A DNA stretch of 64,000 nt from Nakamurella multipartita DSM 44233 (GCF_000024365.1 NC_013235.1:2790001-2854000); one strand, 5' to 3'; positions 26,956 through 36,108 are shown, numbered from the stretch's first letter. A program made the numbers and translations. Notes: generated by a model not told the origin, from the sequence alone.

Positions 26956-28436
26956 TCAGCGTGTCCGGATATTCCCGGGCGAGGGGAGGGCGGTGATGAC
27001 GGCGGCGGTCAGGGTCAATCCGGCGAGGACGGCGGCGGTCACAGCCCCGCCCCGGGCGGCGTCCACAGCGGTGACCGTGGTGGGGTCACCCGATCCGGCG
27101 GCGGCCGTGAACGCAAGGGTTCCGGCCGCGACGCCGAGTGCGGTGCCTATCCCGCGGGTCATGTTCAGGATGCCCGCGGCGGTCCCGGCGCGGTCGGTCG
27201 GTGCCGAACTCATGATCGTGGCGTTGTTGGCCGGAGTGAACAGCGCCATACCGACACCGACCAGCGCGAAGGCCGCCATCAGTTCCGGTAGCGCCGGTTG
27301 GCGGGTGATCAGCAGCAGTCCGCCGGTGGCCAGCACCATGCCCGCGGTGGTGACCCATCGCGTTCCGATCCGGTCGGCCAGTCCGCCGGCCAGCGGCGCC
27401 GTGAGGGCCAGGGCCGCGGGTAGGCAGGTCAGCGTGAGTCCCGCTTGGCCATGCGAGAGGTCGTATGCCGTTTCCAACAGGCCGGGGGCGCTGAACAGCA
27501 GCCCGAACGTGGCGGTGTAGGACAGCAGACCGGTGGCCAGGCCCACGGTGAAGGGGACGCTGCGGAACAGGGTGATGTCCAGGGCTGGGCTGGGGTGGCG
27601 ACCGGCGTGCCACACGAATCCCCCACCCAGCAGCAGCGCGGCCACGGCCAGGGCACCGAGCATCCAAGGTGCCGCGCCCTCGGCTGCCAGGGACAGGCCG
27701 AGCATGACGGCGGAGACGGCGGGCACGAACAGGGCAAGCCCGGTCCAGTCCATGCCGCGGTGAGGTGCCAGGAAGCGGCTGCGGGGCAGGAAGAACCATA
27801 CGGTGATCAGGCCGAGGACCGAGGCGGGCAGGTTCACGACAAACAGCAGCCGCCAGCTGCCGAACTCGAGCAGCAGTCCGCCGACCGCCGGTCCAAGCGC
27901 GAGACCGACGGCCTGGGCGGCGCCCTGCACCCCGACGGCCCGGCCCAGCCGGGCCCGGGGGACGGCGAGACTGATCAAGGCGACGCTGTTGGCCTGCAGC
28001 ATCGCTGCGCCGACCGCCTGCAGGACCCGGAAGGTGTCCAGCACGATCAGGTTGCCGGCCAGCGCGCAGCCAACGGAGGCGACGCCGAACACGGCGAACC
28101 CGTAGGTGTAGAGCAGTTTTCGGCCGACCGAGTCGGCCAGCTGGCCGATCGGGGCAACCAGCGCGACCAGGGTCAGCAGATAGGAAGGGCGACCCATTCG
28201 ATCTGTCCGATAGTGCCGCCGAGGTCGCGGCCGATGGCGGGCAGTGCGATGGAGACGATGCTGGCGTCGAGCTGCCCGATGAATGCCCCGATACAGACGG
28301 TTGCGACGACCAGCGACGGCGCCCGCGGCGACGAGGCGACCCGCCGGGGCCGGGCCGGCTCGCGCAGCAGCCAGGGAGCCGATCCGCCGCCGAAACGGCG
28401 GCCGTCGGCCGGTCCGGGCTGAGCGGCCTCCGTCAT
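26956..28436 (-). pseudogene. MFS drug-efflux transporter (DHA2-type), frameshifted
   Basis: From ATG 28436 the N-terminus reads VVATVCIGAFIGQLDASIVS and IEWVA, then breaks; the rest continues in another frame as SYLLTLVALVAPIGQLADSV, RVLQAVGAAMLQANSVALIS and TPANNATIMSSAPTDRAGTA, to a stop at 26956. At about 28186 CGCCCTTCC would need one more T to stay in frame. DASIV and the D-x-x-GR loop mark the EmrB/QacA group with about 14 membrane helices. ATG overlaps the lgt stop (ATGA), so lgt and this gene are coupled. A sequence error is a real possibility. Confidence 0.8.
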
Positions 28437-29320
28437 CGGACCGGGGGGTCTTTCGGGGGCTTCGGTCCCGCGGCGGGGGCCGGCGGAGAGGGCGCGACGC
28501 CGGTGGCTGATGTCAGGTCAGTCTCTGCGGTCGGCCGGGGACGCCTCAGTATCAGGTAGGCCACTGCGCCGACGAACACGAGCAACGAGGTCCAGTCGTT
28601 GAGCCGCAGCCCGAGGAAGTGGTTCGCGTGGTCGACGCGGAGTGCCTCCACCCAGGCCCGGCCGACTGTGTATGAGGCGACGTACAGGGCGAACAATCGG
28701 CCGTCGCGCAGTGCGAACCGTTTGCTGGCCCAGACCAGCAGCACCGCCACCCCGACGTCCCAGAGCGACTCATACAAGAATGTCGGGTGGTACAGCGCGA
28801 TGTCCGGGGTTTCCGGTGGTCGGTTGGCCGGGTCAATCCACAGCGCCCACGGCACGGTGGTGGGTGCGCCGTACAGCTCCTGGTTGAAGTAGTTGCCCCA
28901 TCGCCCGATCGCCTGGGCGACGGCCAGCCCGGGCGCGAGGGCATCGGCGAAGTCCCGCAGCCGAATTCCGCGGCGGCGGCAACCGATCCACGCGCCGACG
29001 CCGCCGAGCGCCACCGCACCCCAGATGCCCAGCCCGCCGTCCCATATGTACAGCGCCCGGATGGGCTGCGCTCCGGCCGCGAAGTACAACTCGGGGTCGG
29101 TGACCACGTGATACAAGCGGCCGCCGACGATGCCGAACGGCACCGCCCACATCGCGACATCAACGATGTCCTCGGGATCGTGCCCGGCGGCCTGCCACCG
29201 GCGCCTGGTCCAGAACACCGCGACCAGAATCCCCGCGATGATGCACAGAGCATAGGCGCGGATCGGTACTGGTCCCACGTACCAGACGCCCTGCGACGGG
29301 CTCGGAATGAAGGACAGCAA
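28433..29320 (-). CDS. lgt: Prolipoprotein diacylglyceryl transferase
   Basis: About 295 residues; TTG 29320 is my best start because the frame upstream reads into unrelated sequence, but it is not certain. Lgt landmarks: SFIPSPSQGVWYVGPVPIRA, GGRLYHVVTD, the signature AIGRWGNYFNQELYGAPTTV and HPTFLYESLWD. Seven hydrophobic segments are visible. Lgt adds diacylglycerol to the lipobox cysteine of lipoproteins in the membrane. Being placed in the sulfur island, it is probably a second copy besides a housekeeping one, but that cannot be seen here. Confidence 0.88.
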   Translation of the reverse strand: MLSFIPSPSQGVWYVGPVPIRAYALCIIAGILVAVFWTRRRWQAAGHDPEDIVDVAMWAVPFGIVGGRLYHVVTDPELYFAAGAQPIRALYIWDGGLGIWGAVALGGVGAWIGCRRRGIRLRDFADALAPGLAVAQAIGRWGNYFNQELYGAPTTVPWALWIDPANRPPETPDIALYHPTFLYESLWDVGVAVLLVWASKRFALRDGRLFALYVASYTVGRAWVEALRVDHANHFLGLRLNDWTSLLVFVGAVAYLILRRPRPTAETDLTSATGVAPSPPAPAAGPKPPKDPPVR

Positions 29321-29404
29321 ACTCAGATCACCACCGCTTCCACGCTCCCCGCACCAATACCTCTGCAACAGAGCTACTCGATCGCCGATGAAGCGCCGGT
29401 TAAG

Positions 29405-29884
29405 ATGACCCGCATGCCGGGCAGCGACGTCGATCGAGTCGACCCGGCGACCACCCGGGTGCTGACAGACGTCGTCAACCGTCTGCGGCGGACACTGCGG
29501 ACCAGCATCCGTGCCGACTACCCATGGGAAATGCTGCCGATGGCGCAGGTCGAGCTCCTGATGGCCCTGCAGGACCAGCCCAGCAGGGTCGGAGACCTCG
29601 CCGCGAGGCTTCGATTGGCCGGCAACACCGTGAGCACCCTGGTGCAGCAGCTGGTCCATGCCGGCTTCGTCCACCGCAGTCCGGACGCCGCGGACCGGCG
29701 GGCCGCCGTGATCGCCCTGACCGACGCGGGCCGCAGTCAACTCGCCGGCTGGGATGCCGCCCACCAGCAGCGCATCGGTGATGCGCTCAGCGAGCTGTCC
29801 CCGGCGGACCGCACCGCCATCCAGGCGGCGTTGCCGGCGCTGGACCATCTCGTCGAGGAACTCGCCGGCCAAAAACGCCCATGA
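29405..29884 (+). CDS. MarR family transcriptional regulator
   Basis: 159 residues from ATG 29405 (ATG 29414 also possible). The winged helix is typical: QPSRVGDLAARLRLAGNTVS, TLVQQLVHAGFVHRSPDAAD and RRAAVIALTDAGRSQLAGW. It is divergent from lgt-MFS with about 84 bases between starts, the usual arrangement for a repressor of an efflux pump, so the lgt-MFS unit is its likely target. Confidence 0.87.
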   Translation: MTRMPGSDVDRVDPATTRVLTDVVNRLRRTLRTSIRADYPWEMLPMAQVELLMALQDQPSRVGDLAARLRLAGNTVSTLVQQLVHAGFVHRSPDAADRRAAVIALTDAGRSQLAGWDAAHQQRIGDALSELSPADRTAIQAALPALDHLVEELAGQKRP

Positions 29885-29958
29885 CCACTGCTTGAGACCG
29901 CTCGGGAAGCGCCGCCGGCCGCGATGATCTGGCTGATTGAGTAGGCCGTCGCAGGCAG

Positions 29959-30029
29959 AGGCGGGTACCGGATTCGAACCGGTGTTCACGGCTTTGCAGG
30001 CCGCTGCCTCGCCTCTCGGCCAACCCGCC
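29959..30029 (-). tRNA. tRNA-Cys (anticodon GCA)
   Basis: The minus strand folds as a cloverleaf: acceptor GGCGGGT pairs with ACCCGCC, the anticodon loop is CTGCAAA (GCA), the T arm is CCGGTTCGAATCCGG, and the discriminator base is U, as required for Cys. CCA is not encoded. It is a normal-looking gene located in the middle of the sulfur island. Confidence 0.93.
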
Positions 30030-30281
30030 ACCCGGGCACACACTAAGGCTGTGCCTCATCGTGCCGTGCCTGGTCGCACACTACTCGAACCTCGTCGCGC
30101 GTTTCGGCACAGGTTCACACCCGCCCCCGGGCGGGACATGCGAATCAGGTCGGCACAACGGGCCGATCGCTGCCGGGTCACTGCCGCGCCCGCCAAGGAA
30201 CGTCACCCCGGCCTCAACCGGTGCCAAAGCCGATCGGCCCCGCTGGCCAGGGTGGGGCCGATCGACGATCTGCCACATCGG

Positions 30282-30950
30282 TCACCTATCGGTCACGCCC
30301 ATCCCGTGGCCCGTTCCCATGCCCGACCCGCGAACGTCGGTGCCCGTCCGGTTCACGACACCCATGGCATCTCCAGTTCCGGAGCAGCGGGCACCGCTGG
30401 CGTTGCTGGTGAACGCGGCCAGGTGGTGCCGCGAGGCGGTGAGCAGATGAGTGAACACCTGCTGCACGTCCGTGTCCGTGTTCCGCGCGAGAAGCTTCTC
30501 CAGGTCAGCGATATCGGCCTGCTCGAGCGCGACGCCAACGGCGAATGCGGCGTCCTGGGATTCCAGGCCCTGCGCCTTCCACTGGTCGTACAGTGCCTGC
30601 ACCTCCGCGTTGGCGTAGGTTCCCGCCGGTAGTCCGGCGGCCGGATCGGCCACGCCATAGGTGGTCAACAGAGCCCCGACCTCGTCGAAGTGCTGTTGTT
30701 CGCTGGCCGCGATCCGATCGAAGACCGGCGCGTCATACGTCTGCCCGAACAGCGTGTACAGATCCCTGGCCATCCGCTCCTCGTCCCGGCTGTAGGCGAG
30801 GTCGGCGTCCCGGCTCTCGTCCGACGCCACTGCCACGGTGGCCGTGGCCACGCTCGGTGCCGATGGCCCCGCGACCGCCGTCCCCACCAATCCGAAACCC
30901 ACCAACAACGCCATGCCGCCGGCCACCGCAGCCTTCCCGAAGCTCCTCAT
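30282..30950 (-). CDS. Exported DUF2202 (ferritin-like) protein
   Basis: About 222 residues from ATG 30950. An N-terminal signal sequence is clear (MRSFGKAAVAGGMALLVGFG, cleavage near AVAGP). The DUF2202 four-helix core follows: LAYSRDEERMARDLYTLFGQ, FDRIAASEQQHFDEVGALLT, EVQALYDQWKAQGLESQDAA and LEQADIADLEKLL, with E/H pairs that resemble diiron ligands (EERM, EQQHFDE, EQADI). A single cysteine and a Gly/Met/His-rich tail end the protein. Secreted or membrane-anchored; function unknown, possibly metal or redox related. Confidence 0.85.
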   Translation of the reverse strand: MRSFGKAAVAGGMALLVGFGLVGTAVAGPSAPSVATATVAVASDESRDADLAYSRDEERMARDLYTLFGQTYDAPVFDRIAASEQQHFDEVGALLTTYGVADPAAGLPAGTYANAEVQALYDQWKAQGLESQDAAFAVGVALEQADIADLEKLLARNTDTDVQQVFTHLLTASRHHLAAFTSNASGARCSGTGDAMGVVNRTGTDVRGSGMGTGHGMGVTDR

Positions 30951-31179
30951 CGTCCGCCACCTTTCGTTCGATCCGCCTCTGCGCGGACATCCCCAGTCAA
31001 CGTCGGGGCGGTGAAGCCCCGACCGCGGCAACCATGAAGCTTGGGTGAAAGCTGCGGCCTACCGTGCCGCCCCGCCTCCGTCCTCCGGGCACTGGCCCGG
31101 CCTGGCCCGCCCCGTGGGCCGAAGGTCCCGAAATTCGCCGCGACCGGGGCGGAACCGGGTCCCGTCCCGTAGGGTGAGC

Positions 31180-31199
31180 TGATACCCCCTAAGGTATAT
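31180..31199. promoter_or_regulatory. CstR-type operator 3 (four-domain sulfur fusion gene)
   Basis: TGATACC-N6-GGTATAT, with the invariant ATACC-N6-GGTAT core, centred about 50 bases upstream of the fusion gene start at 31241. The spacer CCCTAA gives the run ACCCCCTAAGGT, very like operators reported for CstR/CsoR proteins. Confidence 0.75.
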
Positions 31200-31240
31200 T
31201 CGCCCTGCTTCGACGGCGGCCGGCACCGATGAGGAGTCCC

Positions 31241-33745
31241 ATGAAGATCGTTGTTGTCGGCGGCGTGGCGGCGGGCATGTCATGCGCGGCGCGGGCCCGG
31301 CGGCTGGATGAGTCCGCCGAGATCGTGGTGTTCGAGCGGGCGAATCATGTGTCGTTCGCCAACTGCGGTTTGCCGTATCACATCGGCGAGGTGATCAAGG
31401 ACCGCAGCCGGCTGCTGCTGCAGACCCCGCAGAGCTTGCACGAGTCGTTGGCGATCGACGTGCGCATCGCCACCGAGGTTCTCGCCATCCGCCCCGACCG
31501 CAAGTCCGTGACCGTCCGGGACCTCGACAGCGGGCGCGAGTACGAGGAGCCGTACGAACAGCTCGCGTTGTGCCCCGGGGCGTCGCCGATCACGCCGCCA
31601 CTGCCCGGGGTCGACCATCCCGACATCCACGTGTTGCGCCGGATCGGCGACATGGACGTGATCAAGGCCGCGGTCGACGGGCGGAGCGCGTCGGGCCGGC
31701 CACCCATCACGCACGGGGTGGTGATCGGCGCGGGGTACATCGGCCTGGAAATGGCGGAGAACCTGCACGAGCGCGGCGTGCAGGTCGTGGTCGTCGAGAT
31801 GGCCGACCAGATCATGCCGCCGCTGGACCGTGAACTGACCACCACCATGGAGAGCTACATCCGGGCCCACGGCGTCGAGCTGCGGCTGGGCACCCAGGCG
31901 GCCGCATTCAGCCGGTCTCCCGGCGGCTGGCTACGGGTCGAACTGACGAACGGCGAATTCGTCCAGACCGACCTGGTCCTGCTCGCCGCCGGGGTGCGGC
32001 CCAGCACCGAACTCGCGGTCGCGGCCGGCATCGACCTCGGACCGCGGGGCGGCATCAAGGTCGACGCGCACATGCGGACCAGTGTCCCCGGCATCTACGC
32101 CGCCGGCGATGCGATCGAGGTCGAACATCTGGTGCTGCCCGGGACCTGGCTGATCCCGCTGGCCGGGCCGGCGAACCGGCAGGGCCGGGTGGCCGCGGAG
32201 AACATGTGCGGCCGGGACACGGTGTTCGACCCGGTGCAGGGCACCTCGATCGTGAAGGTGTTCGACATGGTCGCCGGCGGCACCGGTGCGAACCAGCGGC
32301 AGCTGGATGCGGCCGGAGTGCCGTACGAGCGGGTGCAGATCCATCCGTCCGGGCACGCCGGCTATTACCCGGGCACCGCGAAGATGCAGCTCAAGGTGCT
32401 GTTCGAACCGGTGACCGGCAAGCTGCTGGGCGCCGGCATCGTGGGCTTCGACGGGGTCGACAAGCGGCTCGACGTGCTGGCCACGGCGCTGCGTGGCGGG
32501 ATGACGGTGCACGACCTGGAGGGTCTCGAGCTGGCCTACGCGCCGCCGTTCGGGTCGGCCAAGGACCCGATCAACATGGCCGGGTTCGTGGCCGCCAACC
32601 TGCTGAAGAAGGACCTGCGGTTGTGGTACCCCAGTGAATACCCGGGGGCCACCGATGGTGCTCGGATCATCGACGTTCGGGGTCCTCAGGAGTACGCGAT
32701 CTGGCATCTGCCCGGCGCGGAGAACGTCCCGCTGCCGACCCTGCGGGAGGCCCAGCAGGACTGGGACCGGAGCCGGCCGATCCGGCTCTATTGCGCGGTC
32801 GGGTTCCGCAGCTACCTGGCCTACCGGGCACTGGTGCAACGCGGCTTCACCGATGTGCGGACCCTGTCCGGCGGGATGACGACCTTCCGCTCCTACCATG
32901 ATGTCCCGTCCGCGGAGAGCGTCGACACCATCGAGCCGGTGGTCAACTACGGCGAGGACCGCACCGGCATCAACGCCGTGCGGGTGACCGCCGCCGGGCC
33001 GGTCGCGGCCACCGGAGTATTGGTGGACCTGGACTGCACCGGCCTGGCCTGCCCCGGACCGATCATGGCGTTGCAGGCCAGGATGGCCGAGCTCGCCCCG
33101 GGCGACGAGGTGCTGGCCCACGTCTCCGACCCCGGGTTCCGGCTCGACGCCCCGGCGTGGGCGGCCAAGAACGGTCACTCGATGCTGGAGCTGGTGCCCG
33201 AGGGACCCGGCTACGCCGCCCGGTTCCGCAAGGGCGGTATCGGGATCGTCCCCGGCGGCCCGGCCGCCCGGCTGAAGGACAAGAAGTCGTTCGTGGTGTT
33301 CTCCGGCGAGTTCGACCGGGTGCTGGCCTCGTTCATCCTGGCCAACGCCGCCGCGTCGATGGGCGACGAGGTGTCGATGTTCTTCACCTTCTGGGGTCTC
33401 AACGCGCTGCGTCGGCTGGACCCGCCGACCCGCGAGAAGAATGCGCTGGACCGGGCGTTCTCGGCCGTCCTGCCGTCGGGGCCGGACAGCCTGCCGCTGT
33501 CCACGATGAACATGTTCGGGGGTGGACCGGCGCTGATCAAGAAGATCATGAAGGATCACCACGTGCCGAGCCTGCCCGAGCTGATCGCTTCCGCGCAGCA
33601 GACCGGGGTGCGGTTGATCGCCTGCACGATGACCATGGATCTGTTGGGCATCGCCCATGAGGACCTGATCGACGGCGTCGAACTGGGCGGGGCGGCGATG
33701 TTCTTCGGTGAGGCGAACGAGTCCAACGGGGCGTTCTTCATCTGA
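31241..33745 (+). CDS. CoA-disulfide-reductase / rhodanese / TusA / DsrE four-domain fusion
   Basis: 834 residues from ATG 31241 behind GAGGAG. Residues 1-445: pyridine-nucleotide disulfide oxidoreductase with GGVAAGMSCAARARR and the CoADR cysteine in SFANCGLPYHIGEVI (about C44). About 460-550: rhodanese with C in LYCAVGFRSY. About 585-655: TusA with CTGLACPGPIMAL. About 675-834: DsrE with MFFTFWGLNAL and the cysteine in LIACTMTMDLLGI. All four domains keep their reactive cysteine, so one polypeptide could reduce (per)sulfides and pass sulfane sulfur between domains. Cytosolic. Preceded by a CstR-type operator; mshC follows closely. Confidence 0.93.
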   Translation: MKIVVVGGVAAGMSCAARARRLDESAEIVVFERANHVSFANCGLPYHIGEVIKDRSRLLLQTPQSLHESLAIDVRIATEVLAIRPDRKSVTVRDLDSGREYEEPYEQLALCPGASPITPPLPGVDHPDIHVLRRIGDMDVIKAAVDGRSASGRPPITHGVVIGAGYIGLEMAENLHERGVQVVVVEMADQIMPPLDRELTTTMESYIRAHGVELRLGTQAAAFSRSPGGWLRVELTNGEFVQTDLVLLAAGVRPSTELAVAAGIDLGPRGGIKVDAHMRTSVPGIYAAGDAIEVEHLVLPGTWLIPLAGPANRQGRVAAENMCGRDTVFDPVQGTSIVKVFDMVAGGTGANQRQLDAAGVPYERVQIHPSGHAGYYPGTAKMQLKVLFEPVTGKLLGAGIVGFDGVDKRLDVLATALRGGMTVHDLEGLELAYAPPFGSAKDPINMAGFVAANLLKKDLRLWYPSEYPGATDGARIIDVRGPQEYAIWHLPGAENVPLPTLREAQQDWDRSRPIRLYCAVGFRSYLAYRALVQRGFTDVRTLSGGMTTFRSYHDVPSAESVDTIEPVVNYGEDRTGINAVRVTAAGPVAATGVLVDLDCTGLACPGPIMALQARMAELAPGDEVLAHVSDPGFRLDAPAWAAKNGHSMLELVPEGPGYAARFRKGGIGIVPGGPAARLKDKKSFVVFSGEFDRVLASFILANAAASMGDEVSMFFTFWGLNALRRLDPPTREKNALDRAFSAVLPSGPDSLPLSTMNMFGGGPALIKKIMKDHHVPSLPELIASAQQTGVRLIACTMTMDLLGIAHEDLIDGVELGGAAMFFGEANESNGAFFI

Positions 33746-33780
33746 GCGACCCGGGACGCGATGGTAGGGAGATGCGTCTG

Positions 33781-34959
33781 ATGACGGTTGGCACTGAGTA
33801 CTCGTCGGGAGTAATCGGCCGGGCCGGCCGGGTGGAGCGCCCGGAACCGCGCCTGCGCAGCGCCGAGTTCCGGCTCGCCGGCGCGGCGTTGCCGGTGGTC
33901 AGCCCGGCCAGGATGTACGTGTGCGGGATCACCCCGTACGACGTGACGCACCTGGGGCACGCGGCGACGTTCGTCTGGGCCGATGCCGCGCAGGCGGTGC
34001 TGAGGTCGATCGGCGTGCACACGGTGTCGTGCCGCAACGTCACCGACGTGGACGACGTGCTGACCGCGGCCGCGGACGCGCATGGCCGGCACTACGACGA
34101 GCACGCGGTCTACCAGGAGTTCCTGTTCGAGCAGGACATGGCTGCCCTGCGGGTGGCGCGGCCGACGCATACGCCGCGGGCCCGGCACTTCGTCCCGCAG
34201 GTGCGGCAGCTGGCTGCCGCGCTGCTCGCCACCGGCCATGCCTATCAGCGGGACGGGTCGGTGTACTTCCGGGGCCGCGGCGCCGTGGCTGCCGCCGGGC
34301 TGTCCGGCGACCTGGCCGTGGAGTTGTCCGCGGAGTTCGGCGACGCCCCCGAGGATCCGGCGCGCGAGGACCCGTTCGATGTGCCGGTGTGGCGACCATC
34401 CACGGACCGGGACCCGGCGTGGCCCAGCCCGTGGGGGTGGGGCCGGCCGGGGTGGCACGCCGAGTGTGCGGCCATGTCGATGGCGACGCTCGGGGCCGGT
34501 GTGGACGTGCTGATCGGTGGTCAGGATCTGGTGTTCCCGCACCATGCCTATCAGGCCGCCCTGGTACAGGCGGCGTCAGGAGTGGCGCCGTTCGCCCGCC
34601 GCGCCATGCACGTCGGCGCGGTGCATTACCAGGGCCGGAAGATGGCGAAGTCGACCGGCAACCTCGTGCTGATCAGTGACTTGTTGCGTAGTTGCCCGCC
34701 GGCCGCGGTCCGGATGCTGTTGCTGAATCGGCCATGGGGGTCCGGGTGGGAGTACCACGAGGCGGATCTCGAGGCGGCGTCCGCCGACCTGGAGGCTCTG
34801 TACGTCGCGGCCGGGCGACCGAACCGGTCCGCGGGGGCCGCCGAGGCGGTCACCGCGGCCTTGTTGAATGACCTGGATGTCCCCGCCGCCGTGGCGGTCG
34901 CCCGGCAGGAGGGGGGCGACGCCGCTCGTGGACTGGTCAGCGTGCTGGCGCTGTCTTGA
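33781..34959 (+). CDS. mshC: MshC-like cysteine:GlcN-Ins ligase (mycothiol biosynthesis)
   Basis: About 392 residues from ATG 33781, which has GGGAG 9 bases upstream (ATG 33772 is too close). The class-I tRNA-synthetase fold shows the MshC form of the HIGH region, MYVCGITPYDVTHLGHAATF (CysS would have CGPTVYD), zinc ligands including C in WHAECAAMS, and KMAKSTGN as the KMSKS loop. MshC joins cysteine to glucosaminyl-inositol with ATP. It starts 35 bases after the fusion gene and is probably co-transcribed, linking mycothiol supply to persulfide handling. It may be a second copy. Confidence 0.85.
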   Translation: MTVGTEYSSGVIGRAGRVERPEPRLRSAEFRLAGAALPVVSPARMYVCGITPYDVTHLGHAATFVWADAAQAVLRSIGVHTVSCRNVTDVDDVLTAAADAHGRHYDEHAVYQEFLFEQDMAALRVARPTHTPRARHFVPQVRQLAAALLATGHAYQRDGSVYFRGRGAVAAAGLSGDLAVELSAEFGDAPEDPAREDPFDVPVWRPSTDRDPAWPSPWGWGRPGWHAECAAMSMATLGAGVDVLIGGQDLVFPHHAYQAALVQAASGVAPFARRAMHVGAVHYQGRKMAKSTGNLVLISDLLRSCPPAAVRMLLLNRPWGSGWEYHEADLEAASADLEALYVAAGRPNRSAGAAEAVTAALLNDLDVPAAVAVARQEGGDAARGLVSVLALS

Positions 34960-34992
34960 CCCCGCCGGCGCCGGGGTCGGGGCCGGGGCCGG

Positions 34993-35259
34993 TCAGGCCA
35001 GCGACAGGAACAGCTTCTCCATGGTTTTGGTGTCCAGCGTGTCCTGTCCGTCGGACTCGACGAGGCATTGTTTGAGGCCGGCGGCGATGACGGCGAATCC
35101 GGCGCGGTCGACGGCCCGGCTGACTGCGGCGAGTTGGGTGACGATGTCCTGGCAGTCGCGCCCTTCCTCGATCATCCGTAGCACACCGCCGATCTGGCCC
35201 TGGGCGCGGCGCAGCCGGTTGATCACGGCGGTCATCGATTCCGGGGCGATCTCGACCAT
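34993..35259 (-). CDS. cstR: CsoR/RcnR-family repressor of the persulfide-sensing CstR type
   Basis: 88 residues, all-helical DUF156 protein: SMTAVINRLRRAQGQIGGVL, EEGRDCQDIVTQLAAVSRAV, GFAVIAAGLKQCLVES. Cysteines fall at 36 and 65, matching Cu-CsoR positions, but the copper-ligand histidine at 61 is glycine (AAGLKQC). CstR proteins keep two cysteines, form di- or trisulfide links with sulfane sulfur and release DNA. It is the last gene of trx-DUF302-cstR and an operator (36136-36155) lies in front of that operon, so it probably regulates itself. Confidence 0.88.
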   Translation of the reverse strand: MVEIAPESMTAVINRLRRAQGQIGGVLRMIEEGRDCQDIVTQLAAVSRAVDRAGFAVIAAGLKQCLVESDGQDTLDTKTMEKLFLSLA

Positions 35260-35305
35260 GGTGGCTCCTTCGGTGGTGGGGGCGGCGTGATGGTGTGCTC
35301 GGTGG

Positions 35306-35740
35306 TCAGGGCGTCGGAGGGGACTGGGTGAGCGAGCCCAGTGCGCTGGTGAGTCGGGCCCGCGCTTCGGTGGCCACCGCCTGCAGGTCGGGGTTGTCGG
35401 TGACGCTCACCATGATCGCCGGATCGATGGTCTCCACCCGGGTCCGGTCGCCGGCCACGCTGCGGACCACGACGTTGCAGGGCAGCAGGAGTCCGATGGA
35501 CGGTTCGGCCAGCAGCGCGGCATGAGCCAGTGGTGGTCGGCATGCACCAAGGATCACCTGGGGTGCGATGTCGGCACCGATTTTCGCCTTCAGGGTGGCC
35601 TGCATGTCGATCTCGGTGAGCACGCCGAAACCCTCTGCGGCCAGCGCGTCCCGGGTGGCGCTGAGCACCTGGGCGAACGGCCGGTCGACGGTGACCGCGA
35701 TCGCGTAGCCGGGCTGGGCCCCGGCGTCGGGGCCGGTCAT
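35306..35740 (-). CDS. DUF302 domain protein
   Basis: 144 residues. The DUF302 core reads AIAVTVDRPFAQVLSATRDA, EGFGVLTEIDMQATLKAKI, VILGACRPPLAHAALLAEPS, IGLLLPCNVVVRS. The two conserved cysteines in GACRPP and LPCNV are present. DUF302 proteins are common beside CsoR/CstR genes and thioredoxins; their biochemical role is unknown, and the cysteines suggest thiol or metal chemistry. Its start overlaps the thioredoxin stop (ATGA). Confidence 0.85.
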   Translation of the reverse strand: MTGPDAGAQPGYAIAVTVDRPFAQVLSATRDALAAEGFGVLTEIDMQATLKAKIGADIAPQVILGACRPPLAHAALLAEPSIGLLLPCNVVVRSVAGDRTRVETIDPAIMVSVTDNPDLQAVATEARARLTSALGSLTQSPPTP

Positions 35741-36108
35741 GCCGACTTCGCCTTGGCTGCGGCGACCTGCGCCCGGACCTGGTCCATGTCCAGGTCACGC
35801 ACGGCCGCGATGAGGTGGTCGAGGGACTTCGCCGGCAGGGCGCCGGGCTGGGAGAAGACCAGGATGCCGTCCCTGAAGGCCATGAGGGTGGGAATGGACC
35901 GGATACCGGCCGCGGCGGCCAGGTTCCGTTCGGTTTCGGTGTCGACCTTGCCGAACACGATGTCCGGGTGGGCCGTCGCGGCCTTCTCGAAGACGGGTGC
36001 GAACATCCGGCACGGCCCGCACCAGGAGGCCCAGAAGTCGACCAGGACGATGCCGCCGCCGCTCACCACACCTTCGAACGTGCGGTCGGTCAGCGTTGTC
36101 GTTGCCAT
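35737..36108 (-). CDS. trxA: Thioredoxin
   Basis: 123 residues with the standard fold, VLVDFWASWCGPCRMFAPVF (WCGPC) and cis-Pro in IRSIPTLMAFRDG. Thioredoxin reduces protein persulfides as well as disulfides, fitting its position as the first gene of the trx-DUF302-cstR operon. The tail after residue 105 is alanine/lysine-rich. A CstR-type operator ends 28 bases before its start. Confidence 0.93.
   Translation of the reverse strand: MATTTLTDRTFEGVVSGGGIVLVDFWASWCGPCRMFAPVFEKAATAHPDIVFGKVDTETERNLAAAAGIRSIPTLMAFRDGILVFSQPGALPAKSLDHLIAAVRDLDMDQVRAQVAAAKAKSA

Noticed and set aside
29959-30029. tRNA-Cys as the integration site of the island
   Set aside because: I see no direct repeat of the tRNA 3' end, no integrase gene, and the tRNA sits in the middle of the island and not at its border.
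31931-33658. 575-codon minus-strand frame across the four-domain fusion
   Set aside because: Antisense shadow of a gene with four recognisable domains; no ribosome site or family. The similar minus-strand frames over 5666-7432 and 36591-37859 are rejected for the same reason.
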